Shown one piece after another: positions 1 to 13,500 of a stretch of DNA of 64,000 bases. The notes beneath the pieces are model-generated. The model did no database searches. It had not been told where the DNA came from and saw only the letters and a list, made by a program, of their open reading frames with translations. Numbering within the stretch: the stretch's first letter is position 1; every line of letters begins with the position of its first letter. The translations under genes were made by a program, and so were the position numbers. The DNA is from Tetrastigma voinierianum (lineage: Eukaryota > Streptophyta > Magnoliopsida > Vitales > Vitaceae): positions 22,144 to 86,143 of the forward strand of contig JAEQBH010004683.1 of NCBI GenBank assembly GCA_016808115.1, given 5' to 3'.

Positions 1-2350
1 TGTAGCCTATATAGCTATTCTCATATTTCTTCTTTCTGATAATGTATATCTGTTTCATATATGTACATTACATATCACATTTCGTTCATGTTTTAGCTAT
101 TCATATTCCATCTATTCGCTCTTGTATTCATATCATGTTCTATCATATATTCATCTCGTAATTTAGCATATAGCATTTACGTATAGCACATCGGATCATA
201 TCTACGTAAATACTTATAACATCTTATATGCGTAACTTATATCTTCTTATACTCTGCTCCAGTATCGTATCTTTGCATTTTAAATATATCTTTCCTTGAT
301 TTAATGTATTCATAATTATTTTACTATACATGTAACTATTTTTACATCTTTGTGCATTTCTAGCATGTGTTGTCATCATTATACTTCCTAATTTCACGTA
401 TTTCTATAACATTCATTTCATATATTCCTATATTCATATCATTCATCTAATCATATCTATCTAATATATTACATATATATTAACTATTTTTATCTAATTA
501 CTGTATCCTTCAATACGAGTTCGGAATTTTGAATCCCGTCACAAAAATTTCTAATATTGATCCCAAAAATCTTGGGACTAAATCATAACTATTAGGCCCG
601 ACGTCTATCTTGAATTTACATGGCTTTTATCGCAAACATGATGCAGTAAGGAAAATTTACATCGCCGTGGAGTTTGGTAAACTCGAGATTTTTGGCTCTT
701 GCGCGTAGGCTCGCGATCGCGTGAATCGACTACTCTGCTTGCGACCGGTCATTTGTCGGAAGCTGGTAGATGCGAGAAAATACCCAAAAAATTAGGATTT
801 TCCGAATACCCAATTAAAATCTCAAACAAAATCCTTTGTTTTTAGTCTTTACGCGTGTAGCCTGTCGAGTAAAGCGCTTTTCATTTTGCCAGAAACGAAA
901 TCAGGCGATCCAATTTCCATATATCGAAGAGAGAGCGAGAAATAAATAAAATAAAACTCACGTTGCTCCGTCTCTGTTTGAGACAAACGTTAAACGTTTA
1001 TTTATTTATTTATATTATTATTTTATTTTATTTTTATTTATTTTTAAGTGGGACCCATATGTCAGCTTTTTCTTTATTTTTGGTCAGTTTAGGCTGCGAA
1101 GCAGTCGTTGTCCGGTTTTGATTTCGTTTATCTAATTGAATATTCTTTAAATATTTGTCATTTTCGAGATTTTCTAAATCCCAGTTTTCGAATTCGCTCT
1201 ACACCCGTCTTTGAAATTCGTAAAATATTACGTATCTCGGAATTTAATGAAATCGATAGGAGTAATGAATTTCGCGAGGCAATTGCGGCGCGATCCGGTT
1301 TCGTCATCAGTCTAGAGAATTTTAAGAGGCTTTTAAAGTGACAAAATTACCGTTTTGCCATTTTTCATAAAAAATGTCATTTTTTTCGAACGAATACAAT
1401 TTAAACTTATTTTATACCCTAAACATGTTATAAAACTGTTATGGTATATTTTTGGGATGATACGATTATAAGATTATAAGCGTGTAAATTATATGTATGA
1501 AAGCATATGAAAGTGTGATTACATGAGAGTACCGGATGAAAGCATACGAGTGCAGTATATGAAAGATATAAGAATGTAGATAAAAGTATAGGGCCGGTAT
1601 AAGATAGGTTATATGAAATATATGAGATATGAAAATATATTATACATGCACTTGATGCTCACGAACATGAAAGGGAAATGAACATGAAAATTATAGGAAA
1701 CTTGCAAAGGAATATGATACAATAATATGAAATAGATAAGTATCACGATATAAGCAAATGACGAAATAGGCAAGTATATGTGATAGATAAGGAATGATAT
1801 AGTATATGCATGTTTGAACCACATGACATTAGATAAGATGACAAGTGTTAGAAGTCATAAGTATATGAGTGCGACATAATTATAAGAATGTATTCAATTA
1901 AACTACGACGATCAATGTGGTCGATCGGCGTATATGTTCCCGTGGCGTAAAGCTTAGTACGGGTTTAAATCCGTTAACGAGTATACGAAGAGGAGGCAAA
2001 GGGACATGACATCTCATGCTCCAATCGGCATAGGCTATCTCAGAGATAGGTGCTCACCGCACTATTCCGCAATCTCTGATTTTCATTGGACAGGTATATG
2101 TATAGTTTTGTAATAGTGAAATTGTAATAGTACAAGTAAAGGGACTCAAGTATATGTGTATAGAATATAATGAATGCCACTATGGTGAGAAGTAGAGGGT
2201 ATGTATAATGTATATGTAAAGATTTTTGTTAATACGAAATTGTGCATATAAAAGAAAAGCAGTGCAGTGTCGGCTACGAGAAAGAAAAGGTTAAAGAGTC
2301 CCAGTCTCGAAGTGTGACACCCCTTCGGGTGTCGAGTTGGGGGCGTCACA
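1..2350 (-). mobile_element. LTR of a Ty3/gypsy-like element, truncated by the window edge
   Basis: No coding region is recognisable here. The right edge at 2350 reads GGGGGCGTCACA, so the minus strand starts TGTGACGCCCCC, a typical plant gypsy LTR start. Just inside it lies a GACACCC/GGGTGTC hairpin (2316-2333). The stretch has AT-rich blocks, a CpG-containing middle (about 520-1340) and no long open frame. The other LTR edge, and any target duplication, would lie left of the window, so solo LTR and intact element cannot be told apart. This is an inference from terminal sequence style. Confidence 0.45.
2316..2333. repeat. Hairpin just inside the LTR end
   Basis: GACACCC and GGGTGTC form a perfect 7-bp stem around a CTTC loop, 17 bp inside the LTR terminus. 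It may be part of the LTR end structure; no function is shown. Confidence 0.5.
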
Positions 2351-5300
2351 TAGATGCTATTTGATTCATGGTCTAACTTCATCACTTCTTAGTCTCAAAT
2401 CAAGCCACAAACCATGCAAATATTGATCAAATACCAACAAGCATTAAGACTAAATGAAATACTCAACATATATGTAAAAATAACACATGGCTTAATATAA
2501 ATTAGGAGAAATCCATACATTTATGTCTTTGGCCCCATCCTAAGCCCTAAAGAAACAAACTAAAAATATCTCTAAGGAAAGTACAACCATTAAAAGAGAG
2601 GAAAACAAGAGGGAAGAAGATAAACAAATCTAAGTAGAAAACCTGTCTTATCTTCCTTCATTCCTTCCTTTTCAAGCCTTTCTTCCACACAAGAAGCTTT
2701 GTGCTCTGGGAATTGTTTCCACCCTAGAGCTCTCTTTTGGACAGAGACTCTCCCTCAAAATGCCCAGTTTTCTTCTTTTAATGATCTACCACAGAGAAAA
2801 TAGATGGGCTTTAGCAAATGTTAAGCCCCAGGCATGTCTAGTGGTAGATCTCTTATTTGCGGCGTGAAGAAAATGGCTTATTTGCTAGAAGGTTATAAGC
2901 TAAACCATGCTACAGCGTGAGTGGACTCACACTTTAGTGTGAGTTGGCTTACAACCCTCCAGAAGCTACAACTTCTTCCCACTTTTGCATCCTTCACTTC
3001 CTGTTGCCATAACTTGCACATCTATACTCCGAATCGTGCGATTTTGGTCCCTATTGAAAGCCCTCAGAGTCTAGAATGTGACAACGCTAATGCAGGAGTC
3101 ATGGAAAGACATCACATAGATGAAAGGATCACATGATTGTTGTGACTGCATGATTGGCTTTGCTGGCTGCTTTTCGATTTTGCTCATTTCCGCTCCAATG
3201 GTTGCTTTAATCACAAAATTGAGAAATAGATATGTTAGAGAATGGTGCTAGTAACAAGCTGAGGAGACCACCATAAACCAAAGTTCTATGGAAACAATAT
3301 AGCCAACATAGGATCTCGACACATTTTAAAATCTTTAAAGACAAGGCATCATGGCATGAAGATTAAGGCAGCTTTGCCTCATTTCTAATGAATCCATTCT
3401 TAAAGAAACTCTGAAGACATATGCCAAATCTCAAATGTAGACAAAGGCCCCAAGACACTTTCATCCAAACTCGACATTCATTCATTTGGTACTCCAGCGT
3501 TTACAAGATGATACAAAATTAAGCATTGTAAGTCTTGGGAAACAAATTATAGGTACCATATGATTGATACAAACAGGGTCTAATGACCAAGCTTGATATA
3601 GATAGATTCTTCTACTATCTTCTAGCTCGTAGAGACTCAAATCATCACAGCTCAGAGGTCGGGATGAGAGATATGATCGCTGAAGTTGTAGCTGCGTTCA
3701 CCTAAGCGGCTGTAAAACTTGTTAGCGATTTTCCAAGTACCAGTCACAGTGAATGCAAAGGATCAACAGTCCAAAATATCGATCCCATAGGGGAAGTGTA
3801 GTTTTAAAGTAGATCGAAAGTACTGGGCTACTAAAGTCGTTCACTATTTTAGCGACTAGAGGGTGAGAGGAGATTATTTTCTAATCTAAACTAAACTAAA
3901 AAGAAAACAAAACAAAACAAAGTAGGGTTTAATCAATGTCCACTCACAAGAAATGGAGTAATATTGGGGATAAAACTCAAGGAAATATTTTGTGTATTGA
4001 TCGTCTCCATCGATGCATCTGCTGGTTTTCATTCATTAAGCGCTGATCAAGTGAACGTGGCACTTGTGCATGTCCTAAGGAATCCGATATGAGGTTTACA
4101 CTGCGGTCTCCTCACTTTTTCACACTAAATCCCTATTCACCTTTGGTCCATTTAGGCCATTGAACATGGTACTTTATAAGGCAGTCCTTTCCTCGGGAAT
4201 CCTATTGGTCACCTCTCGATCCATACAATAGGACTACCTGGACTATGTTCAGATCGATCACCTCTCAGTCCATACGATCCTCACATAATGCTAAGATGGT
4301 GCTACTCCTAATGAAATCCATCTAGTACTAGGCATTCCTAATTTCTAGCTTTTCTGATTAGATTATTAATTAGTATTTTAATTAATTAATGCATACCTTA
4401 AGAGACACCTGAGACTAGATTTTAGGGCGTAATCCAAGCATCACCAAGGATGCCCTATTGTGGGGATCGAAGACCTGACTCTCAGCATGAATTAACTAAT
4501 TGAAACCATAATAATCCTAAGAACTACACCAACTAACATCCACACAAGCATGAATCCACAAAATCATCATAAAATATATATAAACCAAGCATCAACTTCA
4601 AGCAATTAACCCTAGAGGATGTTTAGCCACTCATTGCAACCAAGAAACCCTACAAAATAATATTTAAGATAGATATATAACAATGAAAGATTTACAAATA
4701 GAGTAGAATTTAGAGATACAAAACAAATGGGAGGTGAAATTCGTTCCCAACTCTACACTATCATTGCAAGAGCTCTCTAATGAGCTAAATCTCACATAAC
4801 TCAAAACAAAGTGAAATGAACAAAAACAAAAACCCTAAAAATGTGGCTTAAGAAGGAGGAAGGAGAATCTCAAGAGGGTGTTCCTTCTCCAAAATCCGTG
4901 GAATCCTAATGAAGTCTCAAACTTATACATTTATAGAAATGGAAAATGGGCTCAAAAATCGATGTTTACTGTTCCAACCCGACATTCTGGTTCGCCTAGG
5001 CAAACACATTCTAACTTCAAACGATCATAACTCTCTCATCCGACCTCCAAATGAGATGATTTTAGTCTCTATGGAAAGCTAAGAGAGATTAGAATCTATA
5101 TGTATCAAGCTTGGAGTCACGGAAGCCATTAGTAGGACTGAAAATTCTTGCAAACGTTTAGGGGGTGCTGTATGTGGTGTTTTGGAAAAATTTATTAACT
5201 TATAAGGTTATCTTTGTTCATCTGAATCGAATTGGGAGATTTTGGACTCGTTGGAAAGATTAAGAAGTGTAAAAATCCATAAATATCAATATTGAAGCTA

Positions 5301-5770
5301 CGGAGGTCATGGTACAACCCATACCTATCTTTTTGGTCCTCTTTATGCTCTCTTTGTTTCAAAATGTCTCCTAGAGCCATAAGATGAAAAAATTACATTA
5401 GGAGCCCTTAAAACATAATAGTACTATATGATTGATAGGTGATTAGTGGTATAAAAGCATGTATGAAAAGCACTTCTTTTTCCTCATTTTTCCGTAGTGG
5501 CCCCTACATGACCATTCTTCTTCTTCCTCTTTTTTCGTAGTTGCCCTAATATGGCCAAAGTAGATGACATATCACGCTGAACTAATGAAGCCCTGGCGAT
5601 TATGAGATGCAATTTCTTGTAACCCGCCCAATATGGTCGTTGACATATAATGCAGTGTAAGTAATTACGCCATTGGCATATTTATGAGATATAACTTTTT
5701 GTAATTCTTTAAACAAACGACCCCCAGTTAGGAATGATGCTTTAGAGATACTGAGGTTAAATTATATCCG
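2351..5770. other. Unclassified spacer with retroelement-like sequence
   Basis: I see no supportable gene in these 3.4 kb. The block around 3700-4000 (a sentence-like run with GATCGATATTTTGGACTG on the minus strand, and a run of AAAACAAAACAAAAC) resembles the non-coding part of an old LTR element. No LTR pair, integrase or reverse transcriptase was recognised. Small open frames are isolated and unsupported. Confidence 0.35.
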
Positions 5771-5872
5771 ATTGAGTGCCCTCACTAGGCTCCGGCCTCG
5801 AGCCTAGTGTCGTGGTTGTGCTTAGGCACGTCTTTAAGGTGCTAAGGATCATGCCCGTATTTCGACAAGGCG

Positions 5873-6245
5873 TAGGCATGGAGCCTCAATCCGGTCTTAA
5901 GGAGAGTGTCGCAGATATCATCCATATCTGGACTTTGATGGGTACCAGTAGGCTAAGAGCTACAGTTTGGTCTTTGGAAAGTGCCAGCAAGATATTAGCC
6001 ATATCTGGACTTTTGTGAGTGCCAGCAGGCTAAGAGCCACAGTTTGGTCTTTGGAAAGTGCAAGCAGAATATCAGCCATATTTGGACTTTTGTGAGTGCT
6101 AGCAAGCTAAGAGCCACAGTCTGGTCTTTGGAAAGTGCCAGCAAGATATCAGCCATATCTGGACTTTTGTGAGTGCTAGCAGGCTAAGAGCCATAGTCTG
6201 GTCTTTGGAAAGTGACAGCAAGATATCAACTATATCTAGACTTTT
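5873..6245. repeat. 77-bp tandem repeat, about five units
   Basis: The anchor GGCTAAGAGC starts at 5951, 6028, 6105 (as AGCTAAGAGC) and 6182, giving an exact 77-bp period. A more diverged unit precedes 5951. It sits just 3' of the integrase remnant of the minus-strand Tat element, where such arrays are expected. Confidence 0.9.
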
Positions 6246-6459
6246 GTAAGAAGAGGCAATTGCAAAATTTCACAATATTTCAAAGATGGTCTTTATTGAT
6301 AGTAATTCTTTCAAAGGAAATTTTAATGGTAATACCTCTTCAGATGTGTGGCATTCCACATTCTAGGTATGAGAGTCCCAGCCCAAAATTATTCATCGTA
6401 TATGATCCGTCATCCCACTTGACTTCTCAGATATGCCCTTCCTGGGCTTGTTGAACTTC

Positions 6460-7490
6460 CCGCCTATTGGGTTAGCCGTGTTTTCAAAGACTCTTCTCAA
6501 GACAATGACTCCGTCTTGGAATGTTCGCGACTTTACCTACTTGTTGTATAGGTTTGCCAACCTTTGCTGGTATGACGCTATACGCACAGCTGCAACTTCG
6601 CGGAGCTCGTCTGACATATCCAGATCTTTAGTAATGAAAACCCCGGCATTAGCCTCTTGAAATTCGGTTCGAGTGTGGGCAATGTTCCATAGGGATTATG
6701 GCTTTCATCCGTAAAGTAGGCCGAATGAAGATGCGTGATTTGGTTTTTCCATTGTGGTGGTCTATAGACCATGAACTCCGTGACCTCTATGCTTACTTCC
6801 ACTTTTAGTAGAATCTGAGGCCGGCTTTTTCAAGCTAATAGGGAGTCTTGTTGGATGGGATTATGCTGACGTTGCTTTAACTTGGTACTTCAGGGTTGAA
6901 TACAAGTTCTTGACTTTCAGCTTGTTGCAAAAGTTATTGTAATGTACCTCTTTTATGGTGGCAGCTGATGGAGTTACTATAGTTGGCTGTTACGGCAGGA
7001 AAATGATGTTCTTCCATACAAGTACAGACGACATCTTTGTCTTTGTTGGCTGAAGGCTTTAGCTTCTACCCATTTCTTTGAAATGGTTTGTTGCTGCAGT
7101 AACAGCTTCTTTTGCCTTCAGGGTGGTAGAAGCGTGTTTCGACTATGGTAATTCCCCGTTGGCGAAAGACCCGAGGGCTCGGACATGGTGTCGGGTTAAG
7201 TGCACCTCGAGATAGGGCTTGCCGTTGGTGACAATGCCCACTTTCACAGCGTAACCAGCTCGTTAGCCCTCATGGTTGGCTAGTAGGCGCATGGGTATGG
7301 GCGATCATGAAGTTCTACCTCTGGATGGTTTTACGCATTTTCCTTCATGGAGTTACGCACAATGCATACGCCCCTTCTTTGAGACATTGAATCTGTTTGT
7401 TTAGGGAATGTTTATACAATTTGCGGATTCAATGGGAAAATCGAGCCACACGGATCTGAGTCTTGGGCCTCAGGCCCTCATATGCGGGAA
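6460..7490 (-). pseudogene. Integrase remnant of the Tat element
   Basis: Minus-strand translation of about 6640-6550 reads DLDMSDELREVAAVRIASYQ, then QRLANLYNK and a stop, then VKSRTF and VIVLRR. This is the region just before the GPY/F end of a gypsy integrase. Near 7400-7290 a frame reads LHEGKCVKPSRGRTS, matching the HEG-C-NHSGGR part of the zinc-binding domain. The catalytic core between them (7000-7280) is too degraded to read. Integrase inserts the cDNA into the host chromosome; this copy cannot. Confidence 0.75.
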
Positions 7491-7496
7491 CCTCTG

Positions 7497-9490
7497 TGTA
7501 ACACCTCAGAATACACCTAGTCATTTTTAAATATAATTAGGGTATATTATAAGTGCATTTAGAAAGAAGATTTCTCATTATTATTTTGCTAAGTGAAAAA
7601 TTTTGAAACCGAATTTGTATAAGATACAAGGGTAAAAGTAAAGATTTACAATCAAAGCAGTTATAAAAGTGTGAAGATAAGAAGATGAGAAGCTATTATA
7701 GAAATGGTACACAGTGGTGGTGCAAATAGAGAGTTTGAGGACCAAAGATGTAAAGAAAAATTATATCAAATAGGATAAGACCAAGTTGGTCTCTCATTTG
7801 GGAAGAGTACTAGGGCATTCGCACGTGAAGAGAGGGAGAAAGAGAAAGAAGAAGGAAGAAGAGAGAGAGAAGAATTTCAGGTATGGATAAATATAGGGAT
7901 TATGGTTTTGTATGGATTTTGGACATTTGTATGGATTTGTATGGTTTGGATTTTTTTTAGATTCTTGATCTAGTTCTTTGTCTAGGGTTTTTATATTGAG
8001 GAAGTTCCTAACTTCCCACCATTACAAGTGTTTGTGGAAGTTGTTGGGTTGAACAGCGAGATATGTATGAGATAGCTTGGAAATGAGGATTTCTATGGAT
8101 TTATGGGGATTCATGTAGGTCATTTGGCAGGTGTATGAAACTCCTCCTTGAGCTAGGATTTGAGGTGTTTAAGAGTATGAATACTTGTTGGGTGTTAGGA
8201 ATGCTCTTACTTCCTATCTTTGTGTGAAGGTATGTTTGGGTTATGAACAATTTGAATTGTTTTCCGATTGATGCTTTTGGATTATTTTGGGGTTTTTGGT
8301 TGGATTTTTGGAAAAAGGGAAGAAATCAGCAAATTTGGGTAATTTCGGGGTCCTGACTGGCGTGAGGATCCCTCACAAATAAGCAGCGTAAGTCCACGGC
8401 GTGGCATGTCCATGCGGCGGTAATAGAAGGCTTGGACAAACTCAGTGCAGCCAGCGTGAAGGCTACGTCGGCTGCGAAGGTCTACCTTGACGACATAGCG
8501 ATTGCTCTGCCCAGCGGCGTAACTATTGCTCTAACATGAAATTTTTTTGTTTTGTTTGGTTTTGTTTTTCAGTTTGCTTTGAGGACTTTCTATTGGATTA
8601 ATGAGGACCTTATAAGTGTATGTAGGTTCCCTCCGTGTTTTGTAAGGTAAAAGGAAAAATTAGGCGCTACCTCGCCACCTCGGCGAAAGCGAATTTAAGG
8701 TTAGCGAACTTAATGCCCCTATGATAAGATAGTAAGTTCCACGAGACACACATATAATTGTAGGACTTACTTTAAGACCGGATATTGAGACCAGCCCTTG
8801 GAAACCTGTTATGTGGGCAAACACGTATAGCCACTTGGTACTCTCAGATTAGTCACGATGGTCGATGCTTTGACACTCTGCTTTGTCTTCTATTTCCTAA
8901 TCTTATCTTGTACCTTGGGTACTTATTGTGTTAATGTCCTCTTTCATTTCTTATTCTTGATCTAGGTAGTGAAAGCAGTTATATGATAAAAGTGCGAATA
9001 ACGAATAAAGTAAGTAATGGCACAAGCCGTTATCTTTTAAAATGTCTTCAGAGTGCATAATACCATTATAAGTTTCTGTAAATCTTTAAGGGGAGATGAA
9101 CAGTATGTGTATAAGTTTGTTATATATGAATTCATGAAAAATTATAATCCATATATATATATCTATTCTTTATTTATAATAACTTCTTTGTGAAATGAGT
9201 ATTAGTGCATGTATCGTATAAGTCATATGTTTCCCACTAAGCGTTAAGCGAGGTTCTAAATCGTGTAGGTACAAAGATGTCAGTGATCTTTCACCTGGGC
9301 GACAATCTAGTAGGAGTCCATCACATTAGGTTTTGCGCTCTGATTATGTAAATGTAAATGTATGGATTTTGCTATATGCACTTATGTAAATAGGACTCGA
9401 GTTACATGTGTATCGACAACATAAACACCTTATAGTAGTGAGTTTATTTTGTATCTTTTAATATATGATATTTGATTCGAGTTCACTTAA
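7497..9490. mobile_element. LTR-like insert inside the Tat element
   Basis: The Tat element can be read up to about 9500 from the right (spacer between RNase H and integrase, minus strand) and again below 7490 (integrase). The 2-kb stretch between shows no coding similarity and begins TGTAACACC at 7497, a standard LTR start. It contains AT-rich and moderately GC-rich blocks with no open frames. A matching ...TTACA end occurs near 9404, but I saw no clear target duplication, so the right border is uncertain. It is most likely a solo LTR. Confidence 0.5.
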
Positions 9491-9499
9491 GACTTGGGC

Positions 9500-10460
9500 C
9501 TGATATCTGAAACAGAAAGTAAAGGCTGATATAGTTTCGCCCCCTTCATCCGCTGGCGGTTGGGTGTGGCGTCCGATAGCCGTGCGAACTATTGGAACCC
9601 ATCCAGGAAGGACCATGTTTCTTCTATCTCTGTTCACAGTTTGGTAGTAGAATTGACATTTCAAGTGGTAATAGATAAGAGGATAGCTGTTTTCTTTGTT
9701 AGTGGGGAGCGACTCTTTGGCGCTAAGGCATACGCACTAGTTTGAACCCACCCAGGATGTGCTCTCGAGCTTCGAGCCGTGAAGCATTCTAATTTGGAGC
9801 TTAACCGGGCATACATGTAGTCATTTAAATGGTATGTTTGAATTCTCCATTTACTTGACAGACTAATTTGGAGTCACTTTGTATGATTATCTTTTTCAAA
9901 GGATACGGAGATTGTGGGGTCTATGCAGGCTGGATTACTTCATATTCAGCCTCATTTGCTTTTGGACTCGGGAGATCTAAGCCGTATGGCTTGCTCTATC
10001 CAGCTTTCCTCGGTTAGGCTTTAAGTTGTAGGCGACATGGCTCCAGTTTTACACGTTTGTCGAGAAGCGTATCCATCTTAGAATCCACCGATCTAACGAT
10101 TTTCCGGGATCGCGTCTATTCAGGATCTGCTAAAAATTATACTTGATATGTCCTTTTATTGCCAAGCGGAGGTTTATCTTTGGATGTGAGCTAGCCCGCA
10201 GTCGGGTTTGTGTATGGTGCTTTGTGTAGGGGAGATTGGTGAGCTGGCGATGTTGGTGTGCTTTGGAAGTAGGAAACGAGTGTTTTAGCCACCATGGAGA
10301 TGGAGTAGAGTGGGTTTTTAGCCTGCGTGAGAGCCAGTGCCACTTTGCACTCAAGATGGGTATATCGAGTCTCTACCTCAGAGAGAGATTTTCTTATGAA
10401 GAACAGTAGTTTTTGTTTTTGGTTTTCATCTTCTTTGAATAAAGCTGCACTCACCGAGAC
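9500..10460 (-). pseudogene. RNase H and connector remnant of the Tat element
   Basis: Minus-strand frames near 10450-10200 read VSAALFKEDE-type sequence (seen as SAALFKEDENQKQ), then FIRKSLSEVETRYTHLE and a frameshifted KTLVSYFQSTP. These are the diagnostic blocks of the retroviral-type RNase H, which degrades template RNA during reverse transcription. Near 9600-9520 the frame PGWVPIVRTAIGRHTQPPADE matches the PSWMDPI...LPADE connector before integrase. Several frameshifts separate the blocks. Confidence 0.75.
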
Positions 10461-10719
10461 ATCAGCAACTGCTATGTAAAGATAGAGCGTATCACCTGCC
10501 TCGGGGCTAGCTAGAATTGGCGGTTCGGTGAGATATTACTTGATTGCCATGAAAGCCCGGTCGCATTCCATATTCCAGCCAGTCTATTTGGTCCCTTTTA
10601 GAGTGGTAAAGCAGCTGTCAGTCTATAAAATGAGATGAAATGCCAAGGCGACAGTTGGCTAGTCAGTTGTTGCACTCCTTTTTTAGAGGTAGGAGTATGA
10701 GATTCCATAATAGCTCTAA

Positions 10720-11340
10720 GCTAACTAGGATTGGCTTCAATCCCCCTCTGTGTTACCATAAAGCCCAAAAACTTGCCTGAACTGACTCCAAACGCATACT
10801 TTGGGGATTAAGTTTCATATCGTACGTGCATAGTAGCTCAAAAGTTTCTTGTTGGTGCTTCGTATGATCAAGGCATTCTTTGGATTTAACAAGCATATCA
10901 AATCTGATATAGACTTTGAGTCTTGCCATTAGTGAGGTAGAATATCTTTTGTCACCCGATCCAGCAATAGGTCGCTCCGACATTCTTCAAGCCAAAAGGC
11001 ATCACATTGTAGCAGTAAAGCCCATGTCCGTTTTCTCCGCATCAGGCCGGTGCATAGGAATCTAGTGGTAGCCGGAGAAAGAGTCCAAAAATGACAGCAT
11101 CCCATGCGCGCTGAGGCATCAACAATCTGATCTATTCATGGCAGGGGGAAGCTATCTTTTGGACATGCTTCATTGAGGTCACACATACTCTCCATTTACC
11201 ACCCCTTCTTTGGGACATTACCGTGTGAGTCATTGAGATACTTTACACTCTGGTGAAGCCTGCTTTGGAAAGGTGCCCTCATCGTAGGTTTTGCCCGATG
11301 GGATAACGTTCGGTTGTGAGAGACGACGGTAGTCGATTCG
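10720..11340 (-). pseudogene. Reverse transcriptase remnant of the Tat element
   Basis: Minus-strand blocks in order are KWRVCV near 11200, YCYNVMPFGLKN near 11010, and a 76-residue open piece with RFDMLVKSKECLDHTKHQQ followed by MKLNPQSM. The family has a Y-x-D-D catalytic box at the DMLVKS block; here it reads RFDMLVKS, so one catalytic aspartate is lost. Reverse transcriptase copies element RNA to cDNA; this copy is dead. Confidence 0.8.
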
Positions 11341-11639
11341 AGTCATATCTAAGTTACTCTAGGCGAACACGTCTATGTTTCCCAACAATACGTGTTGTAG
11401 CTGCTCTTTCTCTTCACTAGATAGCAGAGCACTAACATATGTGAACTTCTTACGGCAGATCAGCGCTACTTGTCTCAAGGGATCCCGCATTCCGCCGGAT
11501 CACTTTTTGCTTCTTCTCGGACTTGAGCGACAAACTATGGTAGCTACGTGGGAGTGTGATATTTGAGGGGAAGACTATCTGAGCTCTTTTCCCCTTTCTG
11601 TTCCCTTGTGGATAGTTGGTACTTGCTTGTCGTGCGCTA

Positions 11640-11900
11640 GGCGACTGTATGAAATTAGCTTCCGCACTGCATTGGTGATCTTCAACTATCTGGTGATACG
11701 TTAAAGGGACAGCCTTCATCGAGTGCAACCAGGTTCAGCCTACTATGCAATTGTAAGGCCCCAAATCTTCGATGACTGAGAACAAAACCTGTACTAGGTA
11801 GCCTTTGCTTATCTGAAGGCGTGATGTCTCCAGTGTCGAGTGGTTGTTCTTGTAGTTGAAACCCAGAGGATTTGCGTTGGAGATTCGGCAATTCTTAAGG
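11640..11900 (-). pseudogene. Protease C-terminal remnant of the Tat element
   Basis: The minus-strand frame starting near 11728 reads MHSMKAVPLTYHQIVEDHQ. This is the conserved block just after the aspartic protease in Tat elements (family form: GRPWLHSMKAVPSTYH). A second frame upstream is frameshifted against it. The catalytic D-T/S-G could not be identified with confidence. Confidence 0.65.
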
Positions 11901-12189
11901 AAGGCTTCATTTAGTTAAAGAGCGGTAAACATGAAGTGCATTGTGCAGGGATCTACCAACACTGTGCCGTTGCACATCAAAATTGCTAATACATAGTGAG
12001 GCAAAACATAATGGGCACAATGACCTGCTCAAGCCATCGGGAAAGGATATGAGGCCATCTATCGGGCTTGGTTTCTTCCTAGCTACCTCTCAGGTAGTAC
12101 AACATTTATCCTGCCTCGACTATGGCGCTCAAAAGCTTCTTCATGGCACTGACAGGCATCGTCATCAAATGACTTCCCAAGATATAGTT

Positions 12190-13500
12190 TATGGTTTCCG
12201 TCGATTCGACGGCGTGGCTAGCCACAGATGACCGTTACAAGGCACAAATTCCGCCCTGCAGTAAACTTCCCTGACATATGTTATGAGTTGCCCCGCTTTG
12301 ATTAGTCTTTCCACCATGAATTTTAGGCTTCGACACCTGTTGGTCTCATACCCGTGATCTCTGTGATAGTCGCACCGTATGGATGAGTTTCTTTGGGAGG
12401 GATCCGTCTGGATCGGTGCGGGCCATTTGAAATCTGGCAAGTCGCGAATAAGGGGTAGCAGCCTCTCATATGTGATGTTCAGTAAGAACGTTCCTTTTTT
12501 CGATCCATCGCTTGGTTTTTGCTCTAATCCTTCCTCGGGCTCGTATGGTTTCTTTCCCCTCCGGCTTACACCACACGACTTGCTTGTGATCATGATACCA
12601 GGTTGTTGCACAGATGTTATCTTTCCCAAAGATTGAGCATCTATCTTCCCACCCTTCAGATAATTCTTCTATCAGAGTCTCGTGGCCCAAAACAATGAGT
12701 GGAAGAAAGGAGTGGATGGCGCGAAGCTTCTCCTGAAGTTCTGAAGGACTACGTCCATGCTATAAGCCTCTACCTGTTGGACGGATTGCCCGAACCTCCT
12801 TATGAAGTCTTGTATGGATTCCTCTTCCTGCTTTATAATAGTTTTCAAAGAGCTAATATTCCTCTTCTGCCATATCGAACAAATATACTAAAAAAGGAAT
12901 GCAGTCCAAAGCTCATTGAACGAATTTATTAAATTAATTGCAAGCAGGAACTGTAGCTAGTGCCGGCCCTTATAGACTAGCCGAATATTTCTCAGACAAC
13001 AGATTTATCATCAAGTAATACTGTTAAGGCCTAGTTGTCATGTGATCATAAGACATTAGAAACCATTGAACTTGGCAATTTACTTTAATCCTCAAGGTGG
13101 CTCGTAATTAAGGATGTAAGGTTCTAGGGCTAAGAGAGCACGGCCGTGGCCCCCGACCAGTGTCACGCAGCCGCACATAGAATGTCACCCTTACACCGGC
13201 TACGGATGCATAGGCGCATTGACTCGATCATGCCGTCTGCAACATTGATACGCTTTCGGCCTGAGGCATTTGCCCGCTCCGGTCCGCCTTTCCTAGCCCG
13301 CGAAGCGCCATCGACGACGCTATCAGGGCAAATAAGGCGTAATGCTTCCTTCGCGATTTGGCCCTTGTGTTGACTCGAGCAATCCTTCCTGGTGGGGGAC
13401 TTGTGGATGGGGACCTCCCATAAGACAATAGGCCTGCTGGTTCATTGGGCCTCGTTGTCTGAACAATGGCTCTTTTGCCTATCATGGACTACATGTTCAA
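12190..13500 (-). pseudogene. Gag remnant of the Tat element
   Basis: A 146-residue open frame (12629-12189) contains CDYHRDHGYETNRC, then RSLKFMVERLIKAGQLITYV, the C-terminal Gag signature of Tat elements. Further upstream on the minus strand, near 12830-12720, frames read SIQDFIRRFGQS and VEAYSMDVVLQ, matching the capsid-region block RDFVRRFGQAV...QVESYSMDAVLQ. Gag forms the virus-like particle. Stops and frame changes show decay. Confidence 0.75.

Noticed and set aside
5776..6660. Plus-strand open frames of 75-80 codons
   Set aside because: They lie over the tandem repeat and opposite the minus-strand integrase; no protein similarity in the plus direction.
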